Shown here: piece after piece, positions 14,181 to 25,000 of the stretch
How positions within the stretch are numbered: the stretch's first letter is position 1
Layout of the letters: each line of letters begins with the position of its first letter
DNA from: Tubiluchus corallicola
Taxonomy: Eukaryota > Priapulida > Priapulimorpha > Priapulimorphida > Tubiluchidae
Direction: 5' to 3'
DNA length: 59,781 bases
Assembly: GCA_030141605.1 (NCBI GenBank)
Contig: JAQGDQ010000965.1
Location: forward strand, 15,461 to 75,241
Position numbers and translations under genes: made by a program
The notes under the pieces: generated by a model
The model's database searches: none
What the model saw: the letters and a program-made list of their open reading frames with translations, nothing else
What the model was told of the DNA's origin: nothing

Positions 14181-15242
14181 GTCTCAAAAGTCACTATACA
14201 CTTTTACTTCTTATTTTCTTTTAAATTTTTCTCCAATCTTGACAAGCTCTTATATGAATGAAAAATGGCCTTTGTGAATTCTTTTTATTTATTTTTTCAC
14301 TCAACATTTATGCTATGAGAAGGACACTAAAGTTAGAAATTAGATGCAAAATCAGCCTGGTGGAAGGTCCTTCAGTCACCAACTGAAGTTCAGTGGAAAT
14401 TCACAGCACTGTATGAACCACACCATCCTCTCACTATTAACGATGTAGTTTTCAACAAAGTACAGCCCTTCCTCACAAGTCATAGGCCGTGAGAGACTTC
14501 TACAATTGAATGCACAACTTGTCACTGAATTGTCTCTAGAGGCTGTTGAGGACCCTGAAGAAAGTAGTGAACATACCGACATCTGCTAGTGCAGGAGTTA
14601 GTTTCAGATTTTCGTCTAATTTGACTAAAAGAATTGGCAAAGGTTTTAGTTTAGCTATAACAGTTGTAAAACATTTTTCTTTGTTATTAAAAAGATACAG
14701 AAAATGTATATACCGACTTCTCAGACAGTACTTCATTCAGTAATTACAGGTCAGTGTCACTGATGATAGAAAATTGTCATTTAGAAAAGTACAGAGAAAC
14801 TTTATTAAATTAATAATTTCACTACACTAATGTAACAGATAAGAATAAGACACTTTCAAGACTAACAACACACATTTACTCTTTTCTAATGCTAAGGTGA
14901 GACTTCCCCGCAAAACTAGCACTGAAACGGTTACAAAACGGCTACAAAGTTGTGTTGCATCAAAAAGCTCAATGTCAAATGTCATGACTTTTACACTTGG
15001 CTTCTTCTGACCTAATCACAAACTACTTTCAGCAAAAATACCAAACACACGTATATGTGTAATTTAATTTATGCCATACAAGCTAATCTCGTTAACAAAG
15101 TAATACAGAAGAAAAACGTGCAGACATGCACACTTACGTCGTCCGTAATAAGCGAAACAGTCTCTGTATCGGGTTGCAGCGTCATTGTACTTTGCTTCCG
15201 TTGTCTTACTGCAGCTGATACCGGATTTAATTTGTTAATCAT
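3060..15242 (-). CDS. SLC41A-like: SLC41-family Mg2+ transporter, N-terminal part (six coding exons, 3' end off the window)
   Basis: Predicted membrane Mg2+ transporter of the SLC41/MgtE family. Exons in transcript order: 15242-15138, 13470-13336, 12339-12223, 7086-6979, 4146-3930, 3206-3060. All join in frame with GT..AG borders and give about 276 aa. Residues 1-80 are a polar cytosolic N-terminus. The first MgtE-type membrane domain follows, with family hallmarks [58 protein letters not shown] and [20 protein letters not shown]. The second half-domain is missing, and the last donor (3059) leads into repeats up to base 1. The start is ATG 15242-15240; the reading frame opens upstream at a TAA and contains no earlier ATG. 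Family assignment is firm. SLC41A1, A2 and A3 cannot be told apart. Confidence 0.9.
3440..3662 (+). mobile_element. Non-LTR retrotransposon ORF2 C-terminal relic
   Basis: An open frame contains [20 protein letters not shown], followed by Asp/Glu and hydrophobic residues. This resembles the Cys-motif region at the end of LINE reverse-transcriptase proteins. Short and without flanking RT domains, so a dead fragment. Confidence 0.5.
4470..4645 (+). mobile_element. Possible tRNA-derived SINE
   Basis: GGTTCATTCCCGGG resembles a pol III B box (GGTTCRANTCC) set in a tRNA-like 3' half, followed by a body of about 140 bp. It lies between SLC41 exons. A minus-strand reading frame across it is incidental. 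Confidence 0.35.
4700..6300. other. SLC41 intron, no gene seen
   Basis: AT-rich sequence in the intron between 6978 and 4147. A segment at about 5000-5045 resembles one near 4420-4460 (AAAACTACAAATCAAAATTA). A short CA run lies at 5875-5891. No exon-like conservation was noticed. Confidence 0.5.
6313..6812 (+). mobile_element. hAT-like MITE family 1, copy A (500 bp)
   Basis: Ends are CAGGGGTGTGCAAATT and the inverted AATTTGCACACCCCTG. Flanking 8-mers GCCTAGAC and CTTTGGTC match poorly. No open transposase. Same family as 28212-28688 and 33268-33749. Confidence 0.8.
7210..8045. repeat. Minisatellite, about 165 bp x 5, with growing poly-G tract
   Basis: Units run from TCTAAGAGGGAGGGAGTAAT through GAGGAGGAA, a G tract, GTGCTAGATAACATTTCAGA and CTCGCTTGCAAAAAATTAAA. 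The G tract is 6, 7, 7, 10 and 14 bases in successive units. The open frame through 7450-7956 is an artefact of the repeats. It lies in the SLC41 intron between 12222 and 7087. Confidence 0.92.
8200..8390 (+). mobile_element. Possible LINE 3' tail
   Basis: Ends in AATAAATTATTCTGAATTTG, a form seen at 3' ends of non-LTR elements. AT-rich and without coding sequence. Tentative. Confidence 0.3.
8561..8968. mobile_element. hAT-like MITE family 2 (408 bp) with 8-bp target duplication
   Basis: The target duplication CGTAGCAA is perfect at 8553-8560 and 8969-8976. Imperfect terminal inverted repeats (CAGCGGCGGAT against CTGTAGCGGAT) are extended by GGGCCTTAGGCTT-type inner inverted repeats. No open frame. 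Confidence 0.8.
9663..9975. repeat. 40-bp subterminal tandem repeat, about 8 copies
   Basis: Units read AACTCAAATGTAGATTTAGG and TAATTCAAATGTGTCTTGGT. Inverted versions fill the other arm near 11970-12075. Confidence 0.9.
10405..10608 (+). other. Unrecognised open frame in the core of the 2.5-kb element
   Basis: A frame of about 60 codons contains [20 protein letters not shown] and [15 protein letters not shown] possible acceptor (TTCCACAG) lies just before it. It looks more protein-like than most frames here but matches nothing I recognise. It could be a captured exon, a decayed transposase piece or chance. Confidence 0.25.
11023..11236. repeat. Direct duplication of about 110 bp
   Basis: Two nearly identical head-to-tail copies starting ATTGTAGCACAGCAAAGTTG at about 11027 and 11132. 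Confidence 0.85.
13019..13257 (-). mobile_element. LINE fragment, inverted copy of 16222-16465
   Basis: About 240 bp that recurs inverted on the other side of SLC41 exons 1-2 (GAAATCTTTCGTTGTTTCAG, GGAGCCTTATCTAAACATCA). Frameshifted relative to the plus-strand copy. Confidence 0.8.
13685..14134. mobile_element. Tigger/pogo-like MITE (450 bp), TA target
   Basis: Ends are CAGTCGACCCTCGTTAAACC and the inverted GGTTTAACGAGGGTTGACTG, each flanked by TA. This terminal form is known from pogo/Tigger elements. No transposase. Confidence 0.8.
14135..14176. repeat. (TA)n microsatellite
   Basis: An uninterrupted TA run directly after the TA target of the preceding MITE. Confidence 0.9.
14177..14600 (+). 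pseudogene. Possible decayed DNA-transposon relic
   Basis: Begins GGGTGTCTCAAAAGTCACTA, a form seen at mariner/Tc-type ends. It continues with a frame-broken sequence ([17 protein letters not shown], later [13 protein letters not shown] in another frame) like the N-terminal helix-turn-helix of such transposases. Several stops and shifts. Weak assignment. Confidence 0.3.
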
Positions 15243-15294
15243 TCTCCAAATTAATTTTTCTCGCAAGTAATTCACAGAGCATTTTGCTTAAAAC
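15235..15294 (-). promoter_or_regulatory. 5' leader of the SLC41 gene with an overlapping uORF
   Basis: A good 3' splice site (pyrimidine-rich tract, then AG at 15296-15295) precedes this leader, so a non-coding exon, or a trans-spliced leader, probably lies upstream. An ATG at 15282-15280 opens a 15-codon frame that ends in TAA at 15237-15235. It overlaps the main ATG (15242-15240) in another frame. Known consequence of this layout: scanning ribosomes must skip the first ATG or re-initiate. The layout is visible; a regulatory role is inference. Confidence 0.5.
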
Positions 15295-16221
15295 CTAAAA
15301 AGAGTCACAAATGAATACTTTACAGAAATATTTTTGGAAAAACATTAGCTGCTACATCTGCCAAATAAAAACAGACATCAGAAAGCGACATCAAATTACA
15401 GGATTTGCAGATTTTTTATGCTTTTAAGATTCCAGAAATCTGGAGCACTCATCCTGTAATGTTAAAGCAGCCTGTCCTTCAAACAAGTTAAAGCATTTGT
15501 GGGACGTAATACGTAAAAATCATTTACTGAAAAGTGATCTAAAAGCTAGCTGGAAACAATGATTTCTATATCTGATACATCACGTCTTTCCTACCAGCTG
15601 ATTCGACGGTGCCACAGTAACATTTTAGGGTGGCTGATTCGGTAGCGAATGTTTTTCGCCATCCCTTCCCATTTAGATGGATGTTACTTGTATACTAATG
15701 TTTGTTTTTTATGTCAGATTTTATGTTTGACTTTGCTTTAGCTGCTTCAGGTGCACCAACGAACTCTTCATAGGTATCTCCAATGAGCATCCAGTTTGCT
15801 CTGTAACGGGACGCAACAATTTACGTTTCCATTCCACATCACGTATTACAATGTCTGTCTTCTTCAAAAATCTAAGGTTTCTTTTTTATCCACATTCATC
15901 TTCTACCTTTCGGTCACTTGCTGTCAACTGTCATTGTTTATTATTTTCCTGTATTCACGTAAATATTCGCCAAACACACAAGTGCTCTTGGTATCTGCCA
16001 CATTAATACCACTCGACATATGCTAAGATCTCTTCCTACTACTAGTACTTGAACAAGTTTCAAATAACATCGAAAGGCAAATTTAGCTTTAAAAATTCCA
16101 ACAAAACTTATACTCTGTTAACAACGAATTTGCTAAACCTTAACCTTATATACCCTTTTAACAACGAATTTGCTAAACCTCAAACTTATATACCCTTTAA
16201 CAACGAATTTTCTAAACCTCA

Positions 16222-17280
16222 GTAAGTCTCTAGCTCTCACTGCTACGCTTCCGTGCTGGTTCAGACATTGGCACTAGAAGAAATCTTTCGTTGTTTCAGT
16301 GAGATGATAAGAAAAAGGGAGGCCGTAACAAGCTCAGACTTTACAGAGGGCTAAAATGCAAATACAAAATGGAGCCTTATCTAAACATCATTAAGGACAA
16401 AAATCACAGGCAAGCTGTCAATAAACTCCGAGTGAGTGATCATGATTTGGAAATCGAACGTGTTCGTTATACCAAAATACCAGAACAAGAGCAAACATTG
16501 TACCAACTCCTCCCCTAAAATACATGAAATAGAAGATAAAATGCACTTTATTTATGGCTGCCCACTTCCTTGCTGAAAATAGAACAAATTATGAAAATAA
16601 ACTTCACAGTCTAACTTTTTTCTTTAGAAATACCATCACCCTCATCTGGCTGTCAAACAGCAATGTTCAACAAGATATAATTCATTTTGGAGAATATATA
16701 TTTAAAAACTTCCAAATAAAAAAAACAAAAGGCTGTTAATGTTAACTGAACTACTCAAGAGTTGAGTTATTTTAATATCTAGGTATAATTTTGCATTGCA
16801 TAGTGTGCAGTTGTTAATTGTTTTTAATATTGTTTCTTTGTTTTTTGTAGACTTTTTAATACCATTTCTTTGTTTTTGTAGGCTTTCTGGTTATAATTTA
16901 GACATTTATCATATATTTTGGCAATAACTTCGATCCCTAGGGAAGAAGTAATCAATACTTTGGCAGTAGACTCTAACCACAATTATTTTGAACTCTCATT
17001 ATTTTATTTTTTATGTTTCATTTAAAAAACTGGTACAGATACCTACTACTTTAAAGTCACTATTCTCTTGTCATTGCTAAGTTATACATTTAATTATACA
17101 ATTTTTATGTAACTATGATTTTTGTAGCAGTATACTATATTTTAATATTTGTCTTTAAAAATAACTTTGCATACAACCTATTGTAATTTTTTTCGGTTTA
17201 TGTAGTACTTAACGTGTATTATAATGCTTTGCCAATGTACATTGTGTTTTTGCAAATAAATCCAAATTGAACTGAATTGA
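16222..17280 (+). mobile_element. Non-LTR retrotransposon 3' fragment
   Basis: A broken frame encodes HRQAVNKLRVSDHDLEIERV, then a Cys-poor CPLP stretch, then WLSNSNVQQDIIHFGEYIFK. This is the pattern of the C-terminal tail of LINE ORF2 proteins. A 3' UTR follows, ending in GCAAATAAATCCAAATTGAA. Truncated, with stops at about 16515 and later. It fills most of the gap between SLC41 and NOPCHAP1. Confidence 0.7.
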
Positions 17281-17640
17281 GAAAGTAATGACCCAGGCAA
17301 AACTAACCCATAATACAGGCTGGTGGTTAAAAAATCAACTTTATCAGTAATTTACTTTAACAAAGTAAAATCAGATTCGATGCTAGTAGCAAATATTCAC
17401 GCAATAGCAACTTTCTTAGAGTACAATTGAACTTTGGATCTTGACAACTTTGAAGTTTATTCTGATTGTAGTTGTCTGGCAAAATTTTCTAGTATGTCAG
17501 CTTACTAGAAGTGCAGCTTTTTAAATCTTGCACGTGAATCATATTACTATTACTAAAGTATTAGTTCCCTTCACTTTGCTGCTGTGCTATATTTATGACG
17601 ATCTAATTTGCCAATCTTTGTTAAGCACACGGATTTCGTT

Positions 17641-20078
17641 ATGGCAAAACTGCAAGAAATATCAGATTTAACTGATGGCACATTTTCAAAAAATACTGGT
17701 AATTTGATAAAGACAAGTTAATTGTAGAGCTATTCACTAATTGAGTTTCATTTGCTGTACGCTAGTCTAGTAATCGTAAATTACATCTTTATTTCCAGGA
17801 CCACATTTAATGTGTTCAAAGATGTATTGGTCACTACATATTCAACCACTAGTCACTACCACCACCACTGTTCAACAATGAATTCACTGGCATGAACCAC
17901 ATATTAACTCCTATTCCACGAAAACAGTCATCCTTTTCTGAATTTTTAACCTAAATATTTTGTACCAGCTGCTGGAAAACTAGTGACATGTATACAGTGG
18001 CCTTTACATAGCATCTGGATGCATTTCCACTTGCGGAAAAAATCACTAGGAAAAGCTGCAGAAAAACAATAACATGTAAGCAGGCGGCATAAATGGGTGC
18101 ATTGAAAACAATATAAACCGATTTCATCTATTCCACACCCCACAAAATGCATCTGGACGGTATGTAAACGCCACTTAAGCCCACTGCTTGCTTGTATAGG
18201 TGGCATTTAATTTCCACCTTTAGCTTGACAGTAGTTTCCTTTTACAGGTTAGCTGAAATAAAATTTTGTTATGGAGAGATTCTTACCATATGCACAATTT
18301 GGATTACTGGCACTACTTTTGGATAGATTCATCATAAGTTTTACACAACTATTTTTGACCTTGGTTGTTGATTTTTTTTCTCCAGGAGACATTCCTGAAA
18401 TGTTGGTGTTGTCAAAGCAAAACAGAGAAAATAAATCAAAGAAAACATTTCGCTTTAATGAATCATCGGTACTGACAAAAGTGAAACGGTTTTTACCTGA
18501 GATGGCAGAAGAGAACGCTAAATTACAAGCTGTTCTAGATGCAAACCCGGAAAAGCTAAACATTGAAAACACGGTTGACTGTGACGGTCCCATTATTGAG
18601 ATGGTATGTATCTAAAAACGCAGTGTGGACATGGATGGGTTGTAAAATACGTATCACTTAGATGTGTGAATGGTACCATACTAAAGCAGCATAGTTTATT
18701 TTATTTTGCAATTTAGAGTTATTGTAAAACAGAAGGAAAGTAAATAATGTGACTGTGTTGGCAAAAATCAGCTTGCATAACTGCAAGAAAAGGTTACGAA
18801 AATCATTAATCTTTTATGATCAAATTTTCCATTTTGTTCAGCAACGTACATACAATTTGAAATTTTTAAATTTTGAAAAACTATGCCTAACGAACAAAAT
18901 AAAATTAAAAAGTCCACGACAATAAGTCATGCTAATATCTAGGTTTTTCAATTTTTATGCGTTTAGTAATAATAACAAGTTGATCATTTATCAACAAAAA
19001 TCATTGCTCCATCCCGATATTTTACCTGGAAATTATCAGATGCCAAACACGGCTCATAATTACAAATATTATGGTTTTTTACTCGAGCCTGTTATGGTTT
19101 GTGGTGTGGTGTGATGGGCATGATATGGTTGAGTGATGTACTATATGTGAGTTGTCATGGAAGGTTTACAAGCAAAATTGGGGTCTGGCTAGTAATTTAT
19201 TATTGATTCTCGATTATAACTCCTAGCTTCATGCAAAGAAACGATTTTAACAATAAGGCACACATAGCAAGAATAGTTGCCTACATTTTTCAAATTTCAC
19301 TCAATCCACGGATTTTGCGGATGCTGATATGTATAGTGGCCGATAAACGAGAAAGTGATAACTGTCCATCTCTGGTACATACATATCCACACGCACACAC
19401 ACTTCGTGTCATTTCACAATATTGTGGGATTATTCCAGTTCTTGTTACTAAAAATTATTTTCGTGTTATATACATTTTATATCTATGTAAGAACAGGCAT
19501 CTCCTGGTTATTTCTGTATTTAGTTAGCTTATAGTTTAGATAATATTTACATTAGACTCTAAAAACTGGTTTTTTAAAATTCACAGAACAAATAGAATTT
19601 TGTGACAACCTTTTGAATTATAGTGGTTTGGATAATCGTGGGTTTTCTGTGTGATTGTGTGTCCAACCAAATGACATGTCATAAGTCATAACAAAGAATT
19701 TTGACAACCACTGATTAGCTGGCCTCTTGCATGGGAAAAAAACAAAAAACACTGTGGTATACACTACTAGTATTGAACTGGAAATGATGTGTTCACACTA
19801 TAAAAGAGAGACGTTGTTAACTTGTTACTTGATATATTTCAAGCTGATTTAAATTTTTGTGTATGTTACTCATGATTGTAATTCGATTTTTTTTATTTTA
19901 GGACTTGGCACTGATGGCAACAAATGATTACAGTTCCAGTAGTAATGAAGACACTGATAGTGATTGCAGTAATACATGTACAAATGAACAACAACATGAA
20001 ATGAATATAAAAATGCCAAATAAACGAAAAAACACAAAAACAAAAGTTGTTATTGAAGAGTTAAAAGACGCAACCTGA
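17641..20078 (+). CDS. NOPCHAP1: NOPCHAP1 (C12orf45) homologue, snoRNP assembly cofactor
   Basis: Three exons: 17641-17698, 18386-18603, 19902-20078. They join in frame (phases 1 and 0) to about 150 aa ending at TGA 20076-20078. The family protein links NOP58 to the R2TP/HSP90 system during box C/D snoRNP assembly (known from human). Recognition rests on the conserved core: a KKTFRFNESSVL strand, KVKRFLPEMAEENAKL, then NIEN and a short loop to IIEMDLALMATND. A Ser/Asp/Glu-rich segment and a Lys-rich tail follow, as in the human protein (about 185 aa, so this one is shorter at both ends). The N-terminal exon (MAKLQEISDLTDG) is the least certain; it was chosen because its phase-1 donor matches exon 2. 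Reading upstream from exon 2 into 18271-18385 is open but looks intronic. Confidence 0.82.
18604..19901 (+). other. NOPCHAP1 intron 2, no gene seen
   Basis: AT-rich sequence with short chance frames only. Confidence 0.5.
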
Positions 20079-20180
20079 TTATTAATACTTAAAATTGTGC
20101 AACAGATCAACTCAATCAGAAAAACTGTTATATCATAAAACTTTAAATAATGGAGCCTCACTTAAAAACTTTATTTTTAT

Positions 20181-20186
20181 AATAAA
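20181..20186 (+). terminator. Poly(A) signal of the NOPCHAP1 homologue
   Basis: AATAAA about 100 nt after the stop codon. A TTTATT lies just upstream (around 20170) and would read as AATAAA on the other strand. Confidence 0.55.
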
Positions 20187-22058
20187 ACATTTTGTAAACT
20201 CACTTGTTGTTCTTATGTTTTAGCCAAAAATTTTTGTCACAATTTCTATAGGTAATCTGAGATTCTGCAACTTATCGCAAAAAAAACATAATTGCGCAAT
20301 TAATCAATATGCTTTATGATAAAAGGAATTGTCAAAATAATCTTTATATTTACACTCGAATACTCTGACTGAGATCAATACATCCTGCAACAAGCTTGTT
20401 ATTAGTTTCAACAATCATATGAATACACTGGTATACCTACCTGTATTACAGACTACAGTATAACATCATTATAGCGAAACGGGTAGGGACCGCAAAAAAG
20501 TACTTTATAACCGAGGTACTCTAAAATGTAACTGCCTCTTAAGCCATGTAGATTACGAGTTCTGATACTTTCTGTTACTGATACTTATACACCTGTGTAA
20601 GCAGAGAGGGATCTCTCATAGTTCCTACACTGAAATGTAACATGTATTGGCTACTAGACTGATGAAACTATATATATATATATATACATACATATATACA
20701 TACATACATACATACATACATACATACATACATACATACATACATAAATACATACATACATAAATTTATATTAGTACTTTACATCCTTTTTGAAGCTACT
20801 ACTATTATTATTACTCTGACACGTGACAGACAAAAAATAATTGATGTTTTTGAAAGTGAATGAGTAGTTCTTCGGGAAGAATATTAAATTAGTTTGATTC
20901 TATTTTTAGTTGTATGCTGCAAACCAGTTGATATATAATACTGCTTTACAACCTTTTTGAAGCCACAAGCTATATTATCTGTATATACTTTCTTTCTGTA
21001 CCAGGAGTTACAGGTTACGTTTAGCTGTAAATTAATTTGCAAACGGCAGGCAAAGGTAAAGTACTCAATAAAAACTTATAAAGATACGGTAATCAGACAG
21101 TGGTACAGATGCAGTAAGCCCAACAAAAACTCCACAATGCTGCATATAGAATACGAACATGCTGTATTCAAAGTTTTCATACCAGTTAAACGTATGACGA
21201 AAGTTCGTTCCTTTCTGTGAGTTCGAATTACTGGTGTGTACACCATGTTCGCTATAATCATGTTATACTCTACACAGCAAGCACAGTAAAATTGGGTTAG
21301 CATGCGAAATTATGTGCACCACAGTTACAAAAACAAGATTAACAATGAATATCAAAATTTAATTCTACTCATAATTAACAGCATACTAAAAATTAATTAT
21401 TGCACGATGTAAAATATAACTTGTGTGCATAGTGTTGGTTTTTTTATAACTTATGATACATGTAACATATATATACATATACTATTAATATATTTATGTC
21501 ATCACACATTAAAAATGCTTTGGTAAATACTAATATTTGGGTGAAAAAAGTCCAATAAGTTGGAATTCAAGAAAACGATATTAAGTTCTCAATTGCAAAC
21601 TAAAAAGTCTGTTTAGGGTTTTCACATTTTCTGAACAAATCACCAGTTAACAACCATTTCCAACTCCAATTAACGAAAGGTGAGTTACTGTGGCTCTGTA
21701 CAAGTAGTATATAGATATAGTATTTAGCTAGTACTTTATAGCATTTCTGAAACAGCGAATCAGCAATACTAGTATGGAAACTTGTCATTTGGATAGTACT
21801 CAATATCAGTAATAACGAATTCTTTTTCAGGATAAACTTTTTTAGATTCAGTATCAATTGATCACTTACTATGAGACTTTTGGTAATTATAACATTTTCC
21901 AAATAACCCTAAATTACACAATACATTTTAACTTTTTAATACAGCTTCAAGGTTGCTTTGAATGCGTCTGAAAGTAACAGTCGTTAAAATACTGCCAAAT
22001 GCAGCTTTTCATATGCAAAACAAATTCCACATCAGCGTCGTGAAACTAAGGACTGCAG
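20187..22058. other. Intergenic region between convergent genes
   Basis: Holds a (TACA)n/(TA)n microsatellite (20672-20763) and AT-rich sequence. The frames at 20957-21303 and 21600-21902 have no recognisable features. Confidence 0.5.
20672..20763. repeat. (TA)n / (TACA)n microsatellite
   Basis: A TA run passing into TACATACA repeats. Tetranucleotide runs of this kind recur next to LINE tails elsewhere in the window. Confidence 0.9.
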
Positions 22059-25000
22059 TTAGTCAATACTCACCTCAAATGATGAATCTTTACTTTTCTC
22101 CAAATTGTCTTCCGATTTATTTGCTTCTACTAAAGGACTTCTGGTATTTTGAAACTTTGCGTGTAGTGCGCTGCTCAACAAACTCTCTGCATCACCGAGA
22201 GACGCCGCCCGCTTCTTTTTGGCTGGGGTGCCTCCGGGGGACTTCTTGACAGGAACCGGTCGTAGAGAAATGCGACCCTCCCGAATAGAAGATTGCAGGT
22301 TCGAATCCATGATGCGAGCAAATGTATTGTGACGAGGCGTTATAGCTGGAAGATCTATAAAACACCTAGTTTTCTTTGGCGTACTGGCAGATCGCGGTGG
22401 TTCGTTTTCTCGGTTAGACGATATCTTCGCCTTGGACAGCAGTGCAGAAGGTGGGGGAGGCGGTGGAGTAGGTATAGCTGCTGAAATTGCTGATTTTGAC
22501 TGGACTAATGCACCACGGTCAAATAAGCTGTCTCCACTTGTCAATCTTGACCAGGTCAAACCTCCCAAGTCAAAAACGCTGTCCATTTGAGAAGCAGAAT
22601 CTAATCCAATGGTAGTGTTACAGAGAGTTTCATTAACGGATTCGCAATCAGTCTGCGAAGCCATTTCGACTGTCACAGTCAGCGTCTGATTGCCACTATC
22701 TGTTGCACCTTTTGTGATCTGTTCAAAGTCGCATCCTAAGCTGACTGATGATACAGATGCTGCTGCTTGACTGTCCACCTGCTGACCAGCACACGTCGAA
22801 TTTGTTGCTACCACTGATTCATTTTTATTATCATTTAACTTGTTTAATGTGCAACATTCAGCTATTTGCCAGTACAGCGTGGAAGCAGATCGCGCCATCT
22901 CATCACTACAGTGGGAATCTTTAAATTCCAGAAGATCACATAGGCAGCTCTTCAACCTCAAGAGACACATGTTGAAGATTTCCTGATTTTCCTGTTTAGT
23001 AATAAAAAGAAAAAAATGATATTAGAGAAAATAATTTCTACACTTCATTAGGATTTTATTGAAATTAGTAGTCACTAAATACATAAAAAAGAAGGCCGCT
23101 TTCTGCATCTATGGAACAGAATTAGTTCCTAAGACTCAAAACATCTGTGAAGCAGACCTAGCACTAACATGTAAATGAAAGTTAAGAGGTAAGGCAATTC
23201 TGTCTGCGTAAATCTACACATTGCTTAGAATATCAACATTATATGTATTTATTATGCCTTTATGTCCATGATATTTGTGTTCAAATTTAAACTTAATCTC
23301 AATAGTTTTACACACCTTATTCTGAAATCTTTGTCAAGATAATTGCTCATGTTACTAATAGCAACATTACTTACAGGGTGGTTGCTTTGGTAACTTTTAG
23401 TTTTTCGCCACCCTTTCACCAATCACATGAATATCGTTAAATCAGATTTTTGACCAAAAATTTGATAAACGTCTTTCACGAATGATAAAGTTTGACAAAA
23501 TGTAATACCATATGAAATTTATGTACCTTTTCATATGAAGAAAATACTGTATGAAAAATACTTCAAAAAAAGTATACCAGAAATGTGCGTTGGTTTGGAA
23601 GCAAGATGTCTATCCCAACATAAAGAATGCAGCTGTAAAATGACCATTGACATAGCAGCATTTAGTTCTTACATGCTATATTTTTGAAGGAGTTTACAAT
23701 TTCCCACACACTTTAAATACCCTAACCCTAAGCTTAGCCTGTAGCCTAACTCTAACCCTATCCCCAGTTTAACTCTAAACCCAATCCTAATCCTAAAAGT
23801 TAACGAAAGAAAAACCAGGTATAGCCAGGTATTGGTAAGTAAAATATATGGGCGGTTTCAGGCAAAGAGGAAGATATTAATCAGTAGAAATATGAATAAA
23901 ACTCATAGACTGTTTAACTTATGTCATTTAATAAACAGTATGGATTTTTGTCTCTGGAACGTATCTCCGTTCTTTTACATTACTCTCTATGGAAGTCTTG
24001 GCTTCGTTTAACGACGTTTCGCTTAACATCGCATTTTGTTGGAACGCATTAGCGTCGTTAAGCGAGGACTTACTGTACATGAAGAGTAACTGTGGCTATA
24101 AGAGAAATAACACTGGACATAACTAGACTGGATCAGAGATAAGATAAATTTTTAAAACCTTTTTGTAACCATATGAAGGAGGAATCATTGAAAGGGTTTT
24201 GCAATTCCTCACACAATTTAAATACACCAACCCTAACCCTATCTCTAACTCTAATCCCAACCCTAACCCAAAACCCTAAACCAACCCTAACCCCAATTCT
24301 ATCCTAACCCTAATCCGCTTCACAAACTCACTTCTTGTGTGTGGGGAATTGTAAACTTTACCCCTGCAATCTTTAGTTCCAAGTTGCCACGCCCATTGGG
24401 ATATTTGTGTGCATTATCTTAAATTACTGTTCACTTGTCAATGTTCTCATATCTCCTCTGTCCTGTTGTAGTTTACTCCGTTCTCGCTTTCATTTACCAT
24501 AAGAAGACCTACCTGGTACAATGTAGACCGCAAATGTTCATCTCTCAATTGAATTAGGTTTAGCCATTCGGTGATGTAGCTTGAATTCTTTCCTACAATA
24601 ACAGCTCTGCATCAGTAGAAATATTGGTGTAGTATTCAAAATTTCCAAGTTCTGCAGTTGGAAATTTTTTTCTTGTACACTACACTTACAAATATATTGT
24701 GTATGCTTTTATTTCATATTTGTCTGATGGTTTAAACAAGCCGTTTAAAAATCCGACATTTTTAACAATATAATGATGAATCAGGCATCATTAAAGTAAA
24801 ACCAGACCCAAACTTAAACTGTAGGTCAAAACAATCAACTCTTTAAAATATTGAAAGAAAAAATACTATTTTTTAAAGAATAACTTACAGGAAAGAATTA
24901 TTACCACACAAACACAATTTCACATTCGCACCACTAGTTCTTCACTGTTACATGCATTTTGCCATTTGCTAGTTAGACGGGCACTAACGCCTGCATTTCG

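Noticed and set aside
15069-15275. SLC41 first exon starting at GTG 15275
   Set aside because: GTG starts are not expected for a nuclear animal gene; the first in-frame ATG is 15242-15240.
18271-18385. Continuous open frame upstream of NOPCHAP1 exon 2 starting MERFLPYAQF
   Set aside because: It crosses a strong pyrimidine tract and AG acceptor at 18384-18385, has hydrophobic low-complexity content, and is absent from the family. An upstream exon with matching phase fits better.
23700-24315. Chromosome end
   Set aside because: Telomere-like units are short, degenerate and flanked on both sides by gene exons.
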